Source: Chrysopilus asiliformis
Taxonomy: Eukaryota > Arthropoda > Insecta > Diptera > Rhagionidae
Direction of reading: 5' to 3'
DNA: 64,000 nucleotides
Assembly (NCBI GenBank): GCA_964034945.1
Contig: OZ035963.1
Coordinates: 46,201,332 to 46,265,331, forward strand
The notes under the pieces were generated by a model, which had not been told where the DNA came from, did no database searches, and worked only from the letters and a program-made list of their open reading frames with translations. Made by a program: the position numbers and the translations under genes. Below are positions 22,445 to 33,335 of this stretch, in pieces. The stretch's first letter is position 1, and every line of letters begins with the position of its first letter.

Positions 22445-24120
22445 TTTTAATAGTATATTAATTAGATTATTCAATGCCAATTGCGATTTTTTGTAATTAT
22501 TCCATGTTGAAGCTTTTATTTCTCCTTCATTAATATCTTTGGTCGAATGTGCAATTAAGTGAGGAAGAATGTGCGAACCAAAGCAATTTTCTGAATTTTT
22601 CGGTTGCAATAAAGCGGGGTTTTCATTAAGCGTCTTGCAATTATGCAGAGCCTAAATAAAGGATTTTAAATCTTGTGCAATAAAGCCGTATTGCAGTAAT
22701 GGGGGAACTACTGTACCTTTTAATAACGGTACGAATATCACCTCTCGTGATGCCCTTCATTCTATATTTCAATTTTTTCTAATATATTTTTAGCTCGCAT
22801 GAAATTGAAGGTGGCATTTGTTACCCCTGGCAGTTTTAGGCTTACCCCACCCTACTGAAAACGATTGAAAGTTCTCGCAGCAAATAATGCTTCTCTTGAG
22901 AAAAAATTTGATGAATCTCTTGAGAAAAACTTTTAATAAAAAAAACAAGATTTAAAGGTCATTTTCCATAACAAAAGTTTATTTTTAATTTTTCCCTCTG
23001 CCATTTCAAGAAAAACTCATGGTCGACATTGAATAAAGATATTTAAGAAAGATCTTTCTAGGAAGTAGCAATACAAATATTTACAAGAACTGCAAATTTG
23101 TTTTCATATTGTTTCAAGATAAACACAGTAAAATAAATATTTATGCTGTATGTCGTATTGTATCGTCAAATATTTTTTGAGACCGGTAAATCTTTTTACT
23201 TACCTCTACTATAAAGGGAATGTATTGTATTCAAGATGGAGACCGACTCGAGAACGGGGGCAGATAGAAAATTTCTGGTCAATACGAAACCCTGGTCAAT
23301 ACGAATTTTTGCTTTAACGGTTTTTTTGTACTTCTAACCATTTTCAAGAGATTTGAAAAAAATTCATTTTTTTGAAAATCTCTTGAAAACCATGCACTTT
23401 TATCAACAAATGTATATAACCAAATTTATAGGAAATAAATTTTTCTACATTTTTTGCTTCAACGGTTTATACATGTCACTAACGGTTCTCAACCTATTTC
23501 AAAAAAATTGAGTGTTTGAAAATTTCTCGGAAATTGCGTTATTATGAAAAAATGCATATACTATTCAAATGCATAAATGCATTTTATAAGGAAATAAGAT
23601 TTTCTGCGTTTCTCCGCTTTATGGTTTTTTCGTATCTTTATCGGTACTCAAGATATTTGAAAAACTATTTTTCACATATTTTTTTCCGAAACTAAGTAAT
23701 GCAGAGGAAAGTTTTGTGTTGATCACAACTAATATTTTTTTCTTAAAAAAAATTTTTTTAGTGACGAAGTTTTGATAGATGATGGAATTTAAAATGCGGT
23801 TTCGATTGGCAATAAATTATGGTTTTGTCCATGTCCTGCGATTGAAAACGTATAGTTGAGACCGCTCTTCTAGGAAATTTCTGTTTGTCTTGGGCAAAAG
23901 GCATGATGAAAACATCGCAGCGGTTTTTTTAAAAAATTGTATGTTATTGATATCCTGTTAATGGATTCTGATCCATAATTTGTAGAAAAATTACGTACTT
24001 GTATAATACCTTTTTGCAGAAAATCATAGCATCGAGGTCCGACTGTGAACCCACGCAACACACGCGCATTCTTACTTTTGGAGGCCCTGTTTCTGGGAGT
24101 TTATATGTAAGAAAAGAAAA
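22445..24120. other. intergenic with diverged AT-rich repeats
   Basis: About 23220-23760 holds a repeat with aaagttttgtgttgatcaca, also seen near 9370, 28900 and 32395. No gene was found. Confidence 0.5.
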
Positions 24121-24561
24121 GAAACATAACAAAAGCTATAATTGTCAATCTGGCAATTATTGGAAACCCGTATGGTGATATGACATTGTTCGAAATTTAA
24201 GTGAACGGCGAACAGTTGTATCAAAATTCCACTTAGAGTCAAACTTTCCAAAAATATTTTTTTAAAATTTTTTCCAATCAGATTTTGATGTATGGGAGTT
24301 TTATATAGAATCATATCCTAGATAACTTTTGTTCTTGCACTTTTTTGATAAGATGCATCGTTTTCGAGATATTTGCAAAAAACGTTTTCGTTCGTATGGG
24401 GGGTACCCCCCTAATGGTCCATTTTTGCCCATTAACGAATTTAGCCTTGCATTTTACGAAAAACGAATCTGCGCAAAATTTCAAGTGTGATCCCGGGATC
24501 TTGGCGTTACAAACGGTAAGGCAAAGTTAATATACCCTTTGGTTTCACCATACGGGTATAA
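24121..24561 (+). repeat. R-family mini-me-like repeat with internal deletion
   Basis: It runs from the aaacataacaaaagctataa end to the ggtttcaccatacgggtata end. It includes ggggggtaccccc, but it jumps from gcaaaatttcaagtgtgat straight to cccgggatcttggcg. The microsatellite and about 150 neighbouring bases are absent. Confidence 0.75.
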
Positions 24562-24934
24562 CAATCGACAGTGAAAAACTTTAACTTTTCATTTGAACAC
24601 AGATTTGTCAATTTCTCAACTAACTTGATCGAAAAGCGAAAAACATTGAGAACAGAAACCCACATTATTTCTTATTAAAGCACAGTTTATAAATAAGAAA
24701 TCATTTGAATTATTCGGAATCTATTGAAATACCTCTTCTTTTACAAGCCGTTTTAGCCTGCTGCTTACAGGTAAGATTTTTTGTAATGTAGATTCGAGAA
24801 ACTCACAAGGTTGGTTCCTTAAGATCCTTTTTTTCAAAAATTGAAAAAAAGTAGTGGATGATGTATTAATTTAACTCTGGCAAATGTTTGCGACAATATT
24901 GGTTTACGCGATAATTTGTTTTATGTGTACTACA
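24562..24934. other. intergenic, nothing recognised
   Basis: AT-rich spacer before the DD37E transposon. I see no gene or repeat. Confidence 0.5.
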
Positions 24935-24936
24935 TA

Positions 24937-26232
24937 ACACCTGTAACATATGTTTTGTCAAAAAACTAATCGCATATTTAAAAATCTGAGAAATACAAAA
25001 GTTTATAATTCATTTAATTTCATAAGGATCTGAATTCGATATTTATAAAAAAATAATTAAATAACACTTAATGGCCCGTTATCTTCTATTTTTCTCAACC
25101 TTCTTTTTATATTGCCCATCATTGTCTGGATGGTGGTAAGGTTCACTTCTTTTAATTTTTTTTTAATCCGTGATTGAAGCTGCTTTTCGGATTTTGCCTC
25201 CCATCCATCCTGGTACACCAGTCGACTCAATAAAGCCCAAAAATTTTCAATTGGGCGGACTTGTGGGACATTTGGTGGGTTGTCTTCCTTCGGGACAAAA
25301 TTGATGTTTTTCGACTTGAGCCAATCAATGGTCTTTTTGGGGTAATGGCATCATGCAAGATCAAGCCAAAACACTACATCATCTTGATTGTGATTTTGTT
25401 TAATAAATTTTTGCAATTTTGGTAAACATTTTGTGATGTAGATGTCTGCGTTAACTGCTTGTCCTCGCACTGACCCAATGAATGCCTCAGAAACTCCTGC
25501 GGATGATAATGCGCACCAAACTAAAATTTTTGGCTCAAATTTCGCGATTCCTTTGAATTTTACTGTATCAGGAGTTGTACTGTAATCGTCAGTAAAAATC
25601 CATCGTTTCCACTTATGGAAGAATTGGCAAAAGTGAAGTATTTTTCATCGTGCAAAATTATCACTTTTTTGCCATGAAAATGTTTCCGTCGAAGCGCACG
25701 GCAACATTTTGGCATTTTTTTAAGTTGTGCGTCCGTGTATTTGGGAACTTTTTTTCTTTTACGGTAGGACACATTGTTTGTCTTTAATAGCCGATGGATA
25801 GTCATGTGCGATACCCGAAATTTGCGACCAGTTTTGCGCGTGGATGCTCCAATTTTGTTTTTCGTGTACTTCAACACTTTTTGTTCCACCTTTTTTGTTA
25901 AAATGTCCCGTCTTCCACTTTTTGGCTTATAATTTAACGGAACACCATTTTCGCAATCTTTTATGGCCCTATAGATTGTTCTAGAAGAAATATCTTTATT
26001 TAAAAACCGTTTAACAATTTCGGTTTTTGGCATGCGTCCAATTAAATTATACACGCTTTTTCTGATTTTAAACTTTAGACTCATTTTTCCGACTGAGCTT
26101 GGTGAAATTGCGTTTTAAACTGATTACTTATTAAGGAAATTATAAATTAATGCGAAGTAATCATATGTTTGGAGACATTTTGTATAACAAAGCTTCACTT
26201 GAAATTTGTGACAAAACATATGTTACAGGTGT
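24937..26232 (-). mobile_element. full-length DD37E Tc1/mariner-superfamily transposon, 1296 bp
   Basis: Perfect 24-bp terminal inverted repeats begin ACACCTGTAACATATGTT at 24937 and end with the complement at 26232. TA lies on both sides (24935-24936, 26233-26234). One transposase pseudogene fills it on the minus strand. Element length, TIR length and TA target all fit the superfamily. Confidence 0.93.
25057..26084 (-). pseudogene. DD37E transposase (ITmD37E-like), one frameshift and one stop
   Basis: This transposase would cut and paste its own element. The frame from 26084 to 25560 gives an N-terminal helix-turn-helix region (ISSRTIYRAIKD, then RVSHMTIHRLLK) and the first catalytic Asp in ILHDEKYFTFAN. 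A one-base shift near 25570 moves the frame to DYSTTPDTVKFKGIAK. It continues to the second Asp (VVFWLDLA) and, after 37 residues, to Glu in VRPIENFWALL, ending at 25057. A TGA directly after DLA is a second lesion. The Asp-37-Glu spacing was counted from the translation. The two lesions make this copy inactive, but the protein is otherwise full length (about 340 codons). Confidence 0.9.
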
Positions 26233-26539
26233 TATAGTTCACTGGACTGGAAGGCAGGAGGTTAAAATGGACGCTATTTTATTCGTTTTTGATTTTTCAA
26301 AATTCCGAACAGACAGGAGAGCATTATGTATAATGCTTAATAAAAATATCTGATGTGAACAGCACATGACTTTCTCATGCAAAATCTACGGTCCTGCGCA
26401 ATTTACACTAAAACCCGACAAATTAAGTTTTAGTTGATATGAAAAAATAAATTTTTATTTTACAAATTCTGCAAAAACTTCGATAACGGTCGCTTAAATA
26501 TAATTAGGAAATTTTATTGTCTCCAACCATTGTAATATA

Positions 26540-26820
26540 AAAAGCTGCCGAAAAACGCATAGTTTCGGAGTAAATCGCGAAAATAAAATTGCGATTTTAA
26601 AGAAATTTTGGTTACTTCCGGTTAACGGATTTTTATCAAAAGTAAAATTTCCTGGTTACTTCTATTAGTTTTTGAGAAATCTTGTACACAGACTGATCGC
26701 CAGAAAGACATTTTTGTATTGTAATAATGCTCTAATTAACTCGGGAGTGCTCGGGAAATGTTTTTAAGATAAATTAAAAGGTCGAAAATTAAAATACTTT
26801 TGTATATACTTCGTATATGC
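26540..26820. repeat. shortened copy of the repeat that flanks the octamer array
   Basis: It contains cgcatagtttcggagtaaat, ttacttccggttaacgg and tttttgagaaatcttgtaca. The array site is represented only by cagactgatcgccagaaagaca. It ends with cgggaaatgtttttaag and tacttcgtatatg, which is part B in the orientation of 9.4-9.5 kb. This is what the locus looks like without expansion. Confidence 0.65.
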
Positions 26821-26969
26821 GAAAACTCATTTGATTGATTTAAGACGCATGAGCCGTTGTCCCAGCAAATCATCTCCAGAAAAAAGTCCTTTCGTACGCT
26901 TACAAAATCAGGGATTAATATTCAATTTTTTACATTAAATATGGAAGATAGTGAAGTATGTACTTAATA

Positions 26970-27863
26970 CAGGGTGTCCCAAAATTACGTTGACAAAATA
27001 TTTTTTACTCTAGCCCGAAAATACTGCATTGGCTCCATGATATTCCGCTTCCAAATGTTTGGAACAACATTTTCAATTGTTATATTTTGTTTTTGTCTAC
27101 CCAGTTATCTTTTTGTCCTAGCCAGTTATCTTACAGCGAAGCCGGCTATTTCTACGCCACGCCGCCGGTTGCAACTGGGAGAAAATCCTCTTCACCGATG
27201 AGAAACTGTTTACAATTGAGCAATCTCACAACCGTCAAAACGATAGGAGCTGGTCAAAAGAATCCCCCGGACCGTCAGCTGTAATCATTCACCGTCAAAA
27301 TCCGATATCTATCATGGTATGGGGCGGAATTTGCGCTAGGGGAAAACACCCCTCATTTTCGTGTATCAAGGGGTTAAAATTAATACGGAAGTGTACCGAA
27401 GTAACATTTTGCAAGCCATTGTACTTCCATGGGCCCGGCAACACTTTCCCAATAGACTGGACATTCCAACAAGACTCGGGACCGGCGCACAGAGCGAAAA
27501 AGACACAAGAATGGTGCCAAACCTATTTTCCGGACTTCATAACGTCCACAGAATGGCCACCGTACTCACCGGATCTTAATCCAATGGACTACAGTGTACG
27601 GTCAATTTTGGAGGCAAGGGCCTGCGCTAAGCCTCACAAAAGTTTAGACTCGTTGAAGCAATCCTTGCGTCGGGAGTGGGGCCGAATATCAGTGGAGGAG
27701 CTGCGGCGCGTAGCCGAAAATTTCACGAAACGTTTGAATCTAATTAGACATGATTTTTTTATATAAACTATATTAACTTTTCAATTTTTTAAACTTTGTT
27801 TTTGTCAACACATTAAAGAATGGTAAACAAAAATCTTTGTCAACGTTATTTTGGTACACCCTG
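26970..27863 (+). mobile_element. maT-type (DD37D) mariner element, internally shortened, 894 bp
   Basis: The terminal inverted repeats CAGGGTGTCCCAAAATTACG and, at the right, the near-identical complement (CAGGGTGTACCAAAATAACG) are each extended by ttgacaaa. TA lies on both sides. The element is shorter than a full maT (about 1.3 kb) because the DNA-binding half of the transposase is missing. Confidence 0.9.
27122..27766 (+). pseudogene. maT (DD37D) transposase, C-terminal catalytic half
   Basis: The open frame from 27122 reads HAAGCNWEKILFTDEKLF, with the first catalytic Asp in FTDEK. VWGGICARGK follows, then the second Asp in QQDSGPAHRAK. Exactly 37 residues later comes the third Asp in YSPDLNPMDYSV, and the frame ends with HDFFI and a stop at 27766. 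The DD37D spacing and PMDYS motif define the maT clade. A stop (TAG at 27119-27121) and unrelated sequence replace the N-terminal helix-turn-helix region, so it cannot bind its own ends. No ATG suits a full protein. Confidence 0.88.
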
Positions 27864-27890
27864 TAAAATGCTAAAAGAGCCGAAACAAAA

Positions 27891-27994
27891 TACAGTAGAA
27901 TCCCGATAATTCGTACCCCGACAATTCGTATATCCCGCTAATTCGTATGAATTTGCTGGTCCCTTGAAATACGAATTATCGGGATTCTACTGTA
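27891..27994. mobile_element. 100-bp pogo/Tigger-like MITE
   Basis: Inverted ends CAGTAGAATCCCGATAATTC and the complement ending ATTCTACTG are flanked by TA at 27891-27892 and 27993-27994. Between them are only further copies of aattcgta. CAGTA-type ends with TA duplication fit pogo-like elements. Confidence 0.85.
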
Positions 27995-28139
27995 GTTTTA
28001 TTGAAACTGTACAGAAATCGTCAACAACACGTTCTATTCAGGCCCTGAAGCTACCTTCCCCCTAAAAACATTTATCTTTGCAATGATTTATGAAAATAAA
28101 GAAAAAGTAATAATTAAACCCCTATTACGACTTTATTAA

Positions 28140-28298
28140 CCCTTAATTTATGAGGTGAAAATCATATGCGTAAATGATGAGGTGGTTTCCAATGGACTTG
28201 TTCTAATCACATACCAAATCCGTGCTTTTAACTCAGCATACAACACCATACTGTATGAAGATACTGAAGATTTCAGAGTCACTGTGCTGAAAACATGA
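28140..28298 (+). other. orphan coding-like segment, about 50 codons
   Basis: The frame has no ATG but reads EVKIICVNDEVVSNG, then LVLITYQIRAFNSAYN, then EDTEDFRVTVLKT and a TGA. This is well-balanced amino-acid use with charged and beta-strand-like blocks, unlike the surrounding AT-rich noise. An AG at 28153-28154 follows a T-rich run and could be an acceptor, making this a terminal exon or a fragment of one. I do not recognise the family, and no upstream partner exon was found. Confidence 0.3.
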
Positions 28299-28299
28299 G

Positions 28300-29070
28300 A
28301 AATAGCAAAAAGAGAAAAGTCAATGTGGGTCCACTGGACCCACCTCATCAATTAAGGTTAAGATTTTTTTTTAATGATTGCATGAAGAATTTTAGTTATG
28401 GAAAAGCTTATTTTCGGAATGAAGTTTCTTGGAAAACAACAAATATTATGAAGAATAACAAAAAGTTATTTTTTTAATTTTTTTCTATAATTAAATTTCT
28501 TTATGCAATTATTATATGAAGCATGTTGATCAAAATTTAGTAAATTGTAAAAATCTTCTATATGAGATATTGTTGTTACTTATTCCATAAAATTCAGATG
28601 TAAATCAGATATTAATTTATATAAGACTTTGAATTCATGCTGCCAAAATTATAAAATAGGTACATTTTATGCAAATAAGACGAAAGAAGTCAATTTTATT
28701 GTGTTTTGATTGTTTTATCAACTTCCAAACAAATTTTTATCTCGTAATTAGACATAATGTAAGTACGAACATCAGTAAGTACGCATTTTGGTGTTTACAA
28801 AATTAGTTTGCATTGATTAATATATTCAATTGTTATCTAGTGTTGGTATTTTAAAATGTTTTTTACCGGTATTCTTACAAAAAATATCCGTTTTGATTAA
28901 CATAAAACTTTCCTCTGCAATATTTAGTTTCGGGAAAAATATATAAAAAATAATATTTTTACAAATATCTTGAGAACCGTTAAAGATACGCAAAACCGTT
29001 AAAGAAAAAAAAATGCTGGAAATTTTATTTTCTTTGCATTTTGTTGTATACATTTTTTTTCTTCAAAAAG
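28300..29070. other. intergenic, one short hairpin and a diverged repeat
   Basis: A hairpin gtgggtccactggacccac lies at about 28325-28343. From about 28860 there is a copy of the AT-rich repeat with aacataaaactttcctctgc. No gene was found. Confidence 0.5.
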
Positions 29071-30004
29071 TAGGGTAGACCGGGACTAGTAGACCCACTT
29101 TTTATAATCTACTTTATAAAAGTTTTACTGTAATTGTTTCAGGTGTAGTAAAGACGTTTTTGGTTGGTTTATTCAATTGTGTTTCTTAGCCAATCTTTTA
29201 TTTTGACTAATTATAAGTGTTTCAAATATTTTTTTTTATTTTAAATACGAAGAAATCAGTATTCCACGATCCGAATGGAATTGAAATTCGTAGTGCCAGA
29301 TTAAAATCTGACTTCGAAAAATGAATGTCTTTGTAAAAAGGTCCCTATGCAAAACTCATAAGGAATAGATTTCTGACATGGAATAGTTTCGTGAGAAATG
29401 TCACTTTCTTGACTTAAAACTAATTTTTTTTTTATTAATAATGGATTCTGCAGTGTTTGCAATTTTGTGTCTGGAAGAAGATTGATCGAAGTGAAGGACT
29501 TTAATAGTGGAATGAAAACGACAACAAATAACGAATACTTAAGCTAGCATCAGACGAGCACACAAAATCTTAACACGTGTGATGACTGACGTCACGAAAA
29601 AAACTCAAAACACATTTCAAACACATCTGACACGACACGTCCTTACACTTGAAATGTGTTGTTATCAGACGGTGTGAATTTTTTTTCCACACAATGGGAT
29701 TTTTGTCCCAAAACGTGTTAACGTCGCTAGTCTTCCCACGAAATTTTGTCACACAATTACACACTGTGTTACGCAGATTGAGTAGTTATCAGACGGAGTG
29801 AAACGTCTTAAAAGGTTTGAAGATGAAAGACGTGTGACAGCAGTCGAAATCGTCTGACACACTGATTTGCTATCAGACGGTGTGATAGCTCTCTGACATT
29901 TTGTGTATTTTTCTCAAGCAATTTTGACAAGCAATTGTGCGGTATTTTCAATTTGTGAAGAAAAATAAAATTAAATTAAAAAGTCAAAAAGGAAATATGA
30001 GGAG

Positions 30005-30249
30005 ATGATGGATATGGCGATTTTGGCAGCCTATATTGTGGAAAGCAGTGACGACGACGACAACGACGAGTCAATGGGTCGAAAGCGCAGTTGTTGGACA
30101 AAGGATTGGGTGTCGCGTCGCGAGAAGGAGGGTTTCTTTGCCAAATTGATGGTGGAATTGCGCTCGGGAGAACCCGAATTGTATCGGAATTTCGTACGCA
30201 TGTCGGCCGGTCAATTCGATCTTTTGCTAACAATTGGTGAAGTCGCAGA
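30005..30249 (+). pseudogene. Harbinger (HARBI1-like) transposase, N-terminal fragment
   Basis: From the ATG at 30005 the frame has an acidic stretch (VESSDDDDNDES). It then has KRSCWTKDWVSRREKEGF, FAKLMVELRSGEPELYRNF and VRMSAGQFDLLLTIGE, which is the conserved N-terminal part of Harbinger nucleases (aromatic-W-x3-W..R, then FRNFLRM). At about residue 80 it runs into the R repeat, and the following codons (to 30313) are repeat translation. The DDE catalytic region is absent, so this copy depended on another transposase. Confidence 0.85.
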
Positions 30250-30252
30250 TAT

Positions 30253-30489
30253 AAACATAACAAAAGCTATAATTGAAAACCCGTTTGGTGATATGGCATT
30301 GTTTGAAGTTTAATTGAACAGCGAACAGTTGTATCAAAATTCCACTTTGAAGTCAAACTTTTCAATAAGATTTTTTAAAAATTCTCCGAATCGGATTTTG
30401 ATGTATGGGAGTTTTATGTAGAAGCATATCCTAAACAACTTTTCTTCTTGCACTTTTTTGATAAGATGCACCGTTTTTAAGATATTCGC
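30253..30489 (+). repeat. R-family fragment captured inside the Harbinger element
   Basis: It starts with the R end aaacataacaaaagctataa, lacks the 16-base atctggcaat block, and continues through tgatgtatgggagttttatg to ttgataagatgcaccgtttt. It stops at aagatattcg, where the Harbinger right subterminal part begins. The same junction occurs at 19376. Confidence 0.8.
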
Positions 30490-31714
30490 TATAACACAGT
30501 GCGTGTGAAATGGCACGAATTCATGCCAGTTTACACATTGGTACATTTTCCCACAGTCTTAACACAGACCGAAAAATGTCAAAACACATACCACGTTTTA
30601 CACAGGGTTATCAGACGGAGGCAAAATTCGTTTAACACACGTCAAAAAAATTGTCGTAACACAGGTTATCACACGGTGTGTAAACAAAAATTCTGTCACA
30701 ATTTAAGTTATCAGACGGTGTTAACTGGTGTTACAATTTTGTGACGTCAAAATTACGTCAGTCATCACACGTGTTAAGGTTTTGTGTGCTCGTCTGATGC
30801 TAGCTTTAGAAATACTCACATTGCTCTTTTTTTTAAAATAATTCCTCTTAATTTGTTAAAAGTTACACTTATACTAAATAAACAAATAAAAATGTTAAAA
30901 TTGCTTTTTGTTGTACAATTCAGGCCATAAATTGAGCTAAAATAATAAGAAAATGAAGTTGCTACTCGATCTACGAAGCGAAAATTTTTCGTAGGTTTAG
31001 CTGTCAAAAGATCGATTCCGTCGGATTCTATGATCCCAGATATTCCGATTCGTAATGTTTACGAAATTAATTTAATTCCTTCGGATCGTGGAATACCATT
31101 TTCACGAATTCTCCGAAAATCGTAGCTACGACGGATTCTGGAATAGAGCAGATAATAATTCTGAAAAAATATATTCTTTAAAAAATTAATAACATTTCAG
31201 ATTAACATAAATAAAATTTAATCTAATTTAAAAAAATAAAATTAATTAACAAAAAAATATAGGTAATTCATATCAAGTTAAAAGGATTCGTCGTCTGACA
31301 TACGGTCATTTAACCCCAGTATACTGTGAGTCAACTAGCCCCTAGCCGCCATTTTATTTTTAACACACTCGTGAAAAAAAATGAAAAAGTATGGGTCAGA
31401 AAATGCTTCACTAACTTTGTTAACTCATACATAGATGTTCACTTGAAATCACTGACGAGTTCAATACAATGAAAGTGGAAGCTACAAAACAATTTAATTA
31501 ACAAGAAAAAAAATTACTCACACGCTTGAAATTTCGTTTTTCCCCCTCACAGTTCGTTCCAAGAGCACTGTGGTCTAATGACATTGGTTCACTGATAGCT
31601 GTCAGTCGACTGAATAAACAGTCCAATTCACGCAGGTTTGTTTTCAACCGTGGTTGACTTAACCGCAATGAGTCTACTTACCCCTATAGCCAACTAATCC
31701 CGGTCAGCCCTACA

Positions 31715-32885
31715 TATTTTTCGAGATATTTTCAAAAAACTTAATTTTCTTAAATGATCTTGAGAACCGTTAGAGATACAAAAACCCCGTTCAAGTAAGA
31801 AACATAGAAAATTTTTTATCTGTTTTTATTTTTTTAAAAAAAAGTGCGTTTTTTATAAATGTATTTACAAAAAATTTCAAGTCGCTAGGTTAATGCGTTC
31901 TCGAGTTATTGAAGATACGTACAACAGACAGACCGACAGACAGACGCACGGATATCCTCATAGTTTTGCACAAAACGGATTTCGTACTGATCAAATCGGG
32001 CCGATATGGAAAACTTTGGGTCGCTTATTTTCGGTCTGCTACAACATATCCAAAAATTAACAAAATTGGAGAGTTCGACACCGAGTCCTTTCCTTATAAG
32101 TACAGGGAAAATTCAAGGCTCATAACAATGTATGGTTTTAAGTTTTCCACATCTCTATCTCTCTCTTTCTAGTAACATTGTTAAAGGAGGTCAGAAACGA
32201 ATGATCGACTATAATATGATGACTAACTAATTTTTGATTTAAAAATTATGTATACGACATAAAAATCAAAAATTTACCTGGTTCAAAAATAAACAAACGC
32301 GAAAAGTTATTAAACACTATTTTAAAACAATTTTTTCAAAAAAATTAATATTGGAATTTATATTTTCGTTGATTTTGAAAAAAAATTCAGGTGATCAACA
32401 CAAAACTTTCCTCTGCAATGTTTAGTATATCTATAGCAGAGAAAAATAAAAAATTGGTTTAATAAAATTATTTGTATTTAACTTTTCATTTGACTAAAAT
32501 ATAACCAATAGCTTAAGATATTTCTTTCAAAATTTATAAAAAACATTAGAAAGGTGAAAAAAGTCGTCAAAAAGGAGAAAAAAGTATTTTAATTCAATCA
32601 AATTGTAGAGAATTGACTTTCATACTTTTGTAACTTTATTTCGTCGTAATTTTATTGTGTGATTAAATTTGAATTTGAAAAGCTCCCTCTAATAAATTAA
32701 TGTGGGGCATATGGTTTTTTTTGTTAAGAACGAAATATTTTTTTTAATAACAAAAAGTGTTTTGTCACCGCGGTTGTCTTTCCGTAATAAGTGGAATTTT
32801 TTTTGTAATATCAATTTTAATATTCATTGTGAAAATATGACGATAAAAAAATTATTAGTGAAAGTGCAAAACACGATTTGTGGGA
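31715..32885. other. intergenic with a GACA-bearing repeat
   Basis: About 31720-32440 is AT-rich repeat with ttgagaaccgttagagatac, a short acagacagaccgacagacag tract (31923-31945) and aacacaaaactttcctctgc. Small frames here are repeat translation. No gene was found. Confidence 0.5.
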
Positions 32886-32889
32886 ATAA

Positions 32890-33335
32890 TGGGGCTATTC
32901 ACGAATGTAAATGTATCTGCAACTGTAACTTTACATGTTCCACATGATCCACACTAATTTTACATTAGATTCCAAATTGGTATTCACAAACTGTAACTGA
33001 ATAATAGGGATTCCTGACAGTTGCTTCTTCTGAACTGTATAACAAATCGTATAAACATTTCTTTCTAAGTATTTTTATTTAACTTACTCAGAATCTTCTT
33101 CCCATCCATTATACAACAATATTAAGTCCGACATATTTCCTTTATTCTTAAAATTTTGCATTTTTCTTAAAAAATGTAACCTTATGGATAAGTTTTCTCT
33201 CGGCATAAACTTACAGATGATTTGACAGCTAGTTACAGATACAGAATGTCAAAGTTACAGTTTGTGAATAGCAAAGTGGACTGAAAATGTAAAGTTACAG
33301 ATACAGAGCAATCTTACATTTTAAGAATAGGCCCA
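32890..33335. mobile_element. MITE with TGGGGCTATTC-type ends
   Basis: The left end tggggctattcacgaatgta and the right end (ttttaagaataggccca) are inverted. Both are followed inwards by copies of ctgtaactttacat or its complement, and a further internal copy lies at about 33230-33275. It is non-coding. No clean target duplication could be set. Confidence 0.6.

Larger units (their letters stand above)
29542..30805 (+). mobile_element. PIF/Harbinger element containing an R-repeat fragment, TTA target duplication
   Basis: The terminal inverted repeats AGCTAGCATCAGACGAGC / GCTCGTCTGATGCTAGCT are flanked by TTA at 29539-29541 and 30806-30808, the 3-bp target typical of this superfamily. Subterminal regions are rich in atcagacgg and cacacgt blocks. 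The inside carries a transposase N-terminal fragment (30005-30249), followed by an R-family fragment (30253-30489) in place of the rest of the gene. Confidence 0.9.
29073..31710. mobile_element. probable DNA element with TAGGGTAGACCGGGACTAGT ends
   Basis: The left end gggtagaccgggactagtag and the right end (complement of gggctgaccgggattagttg) are inverted and bordered by TA. The same style of end (aggggaacccggggctag) bounds the element at 50236-51193. The 2.6 kb between includes the nested Harbinger element at 29542-30805. No transposase of its own is visible, so it is either non-autonomous or two unrelated ends. Confidence 0.5.
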
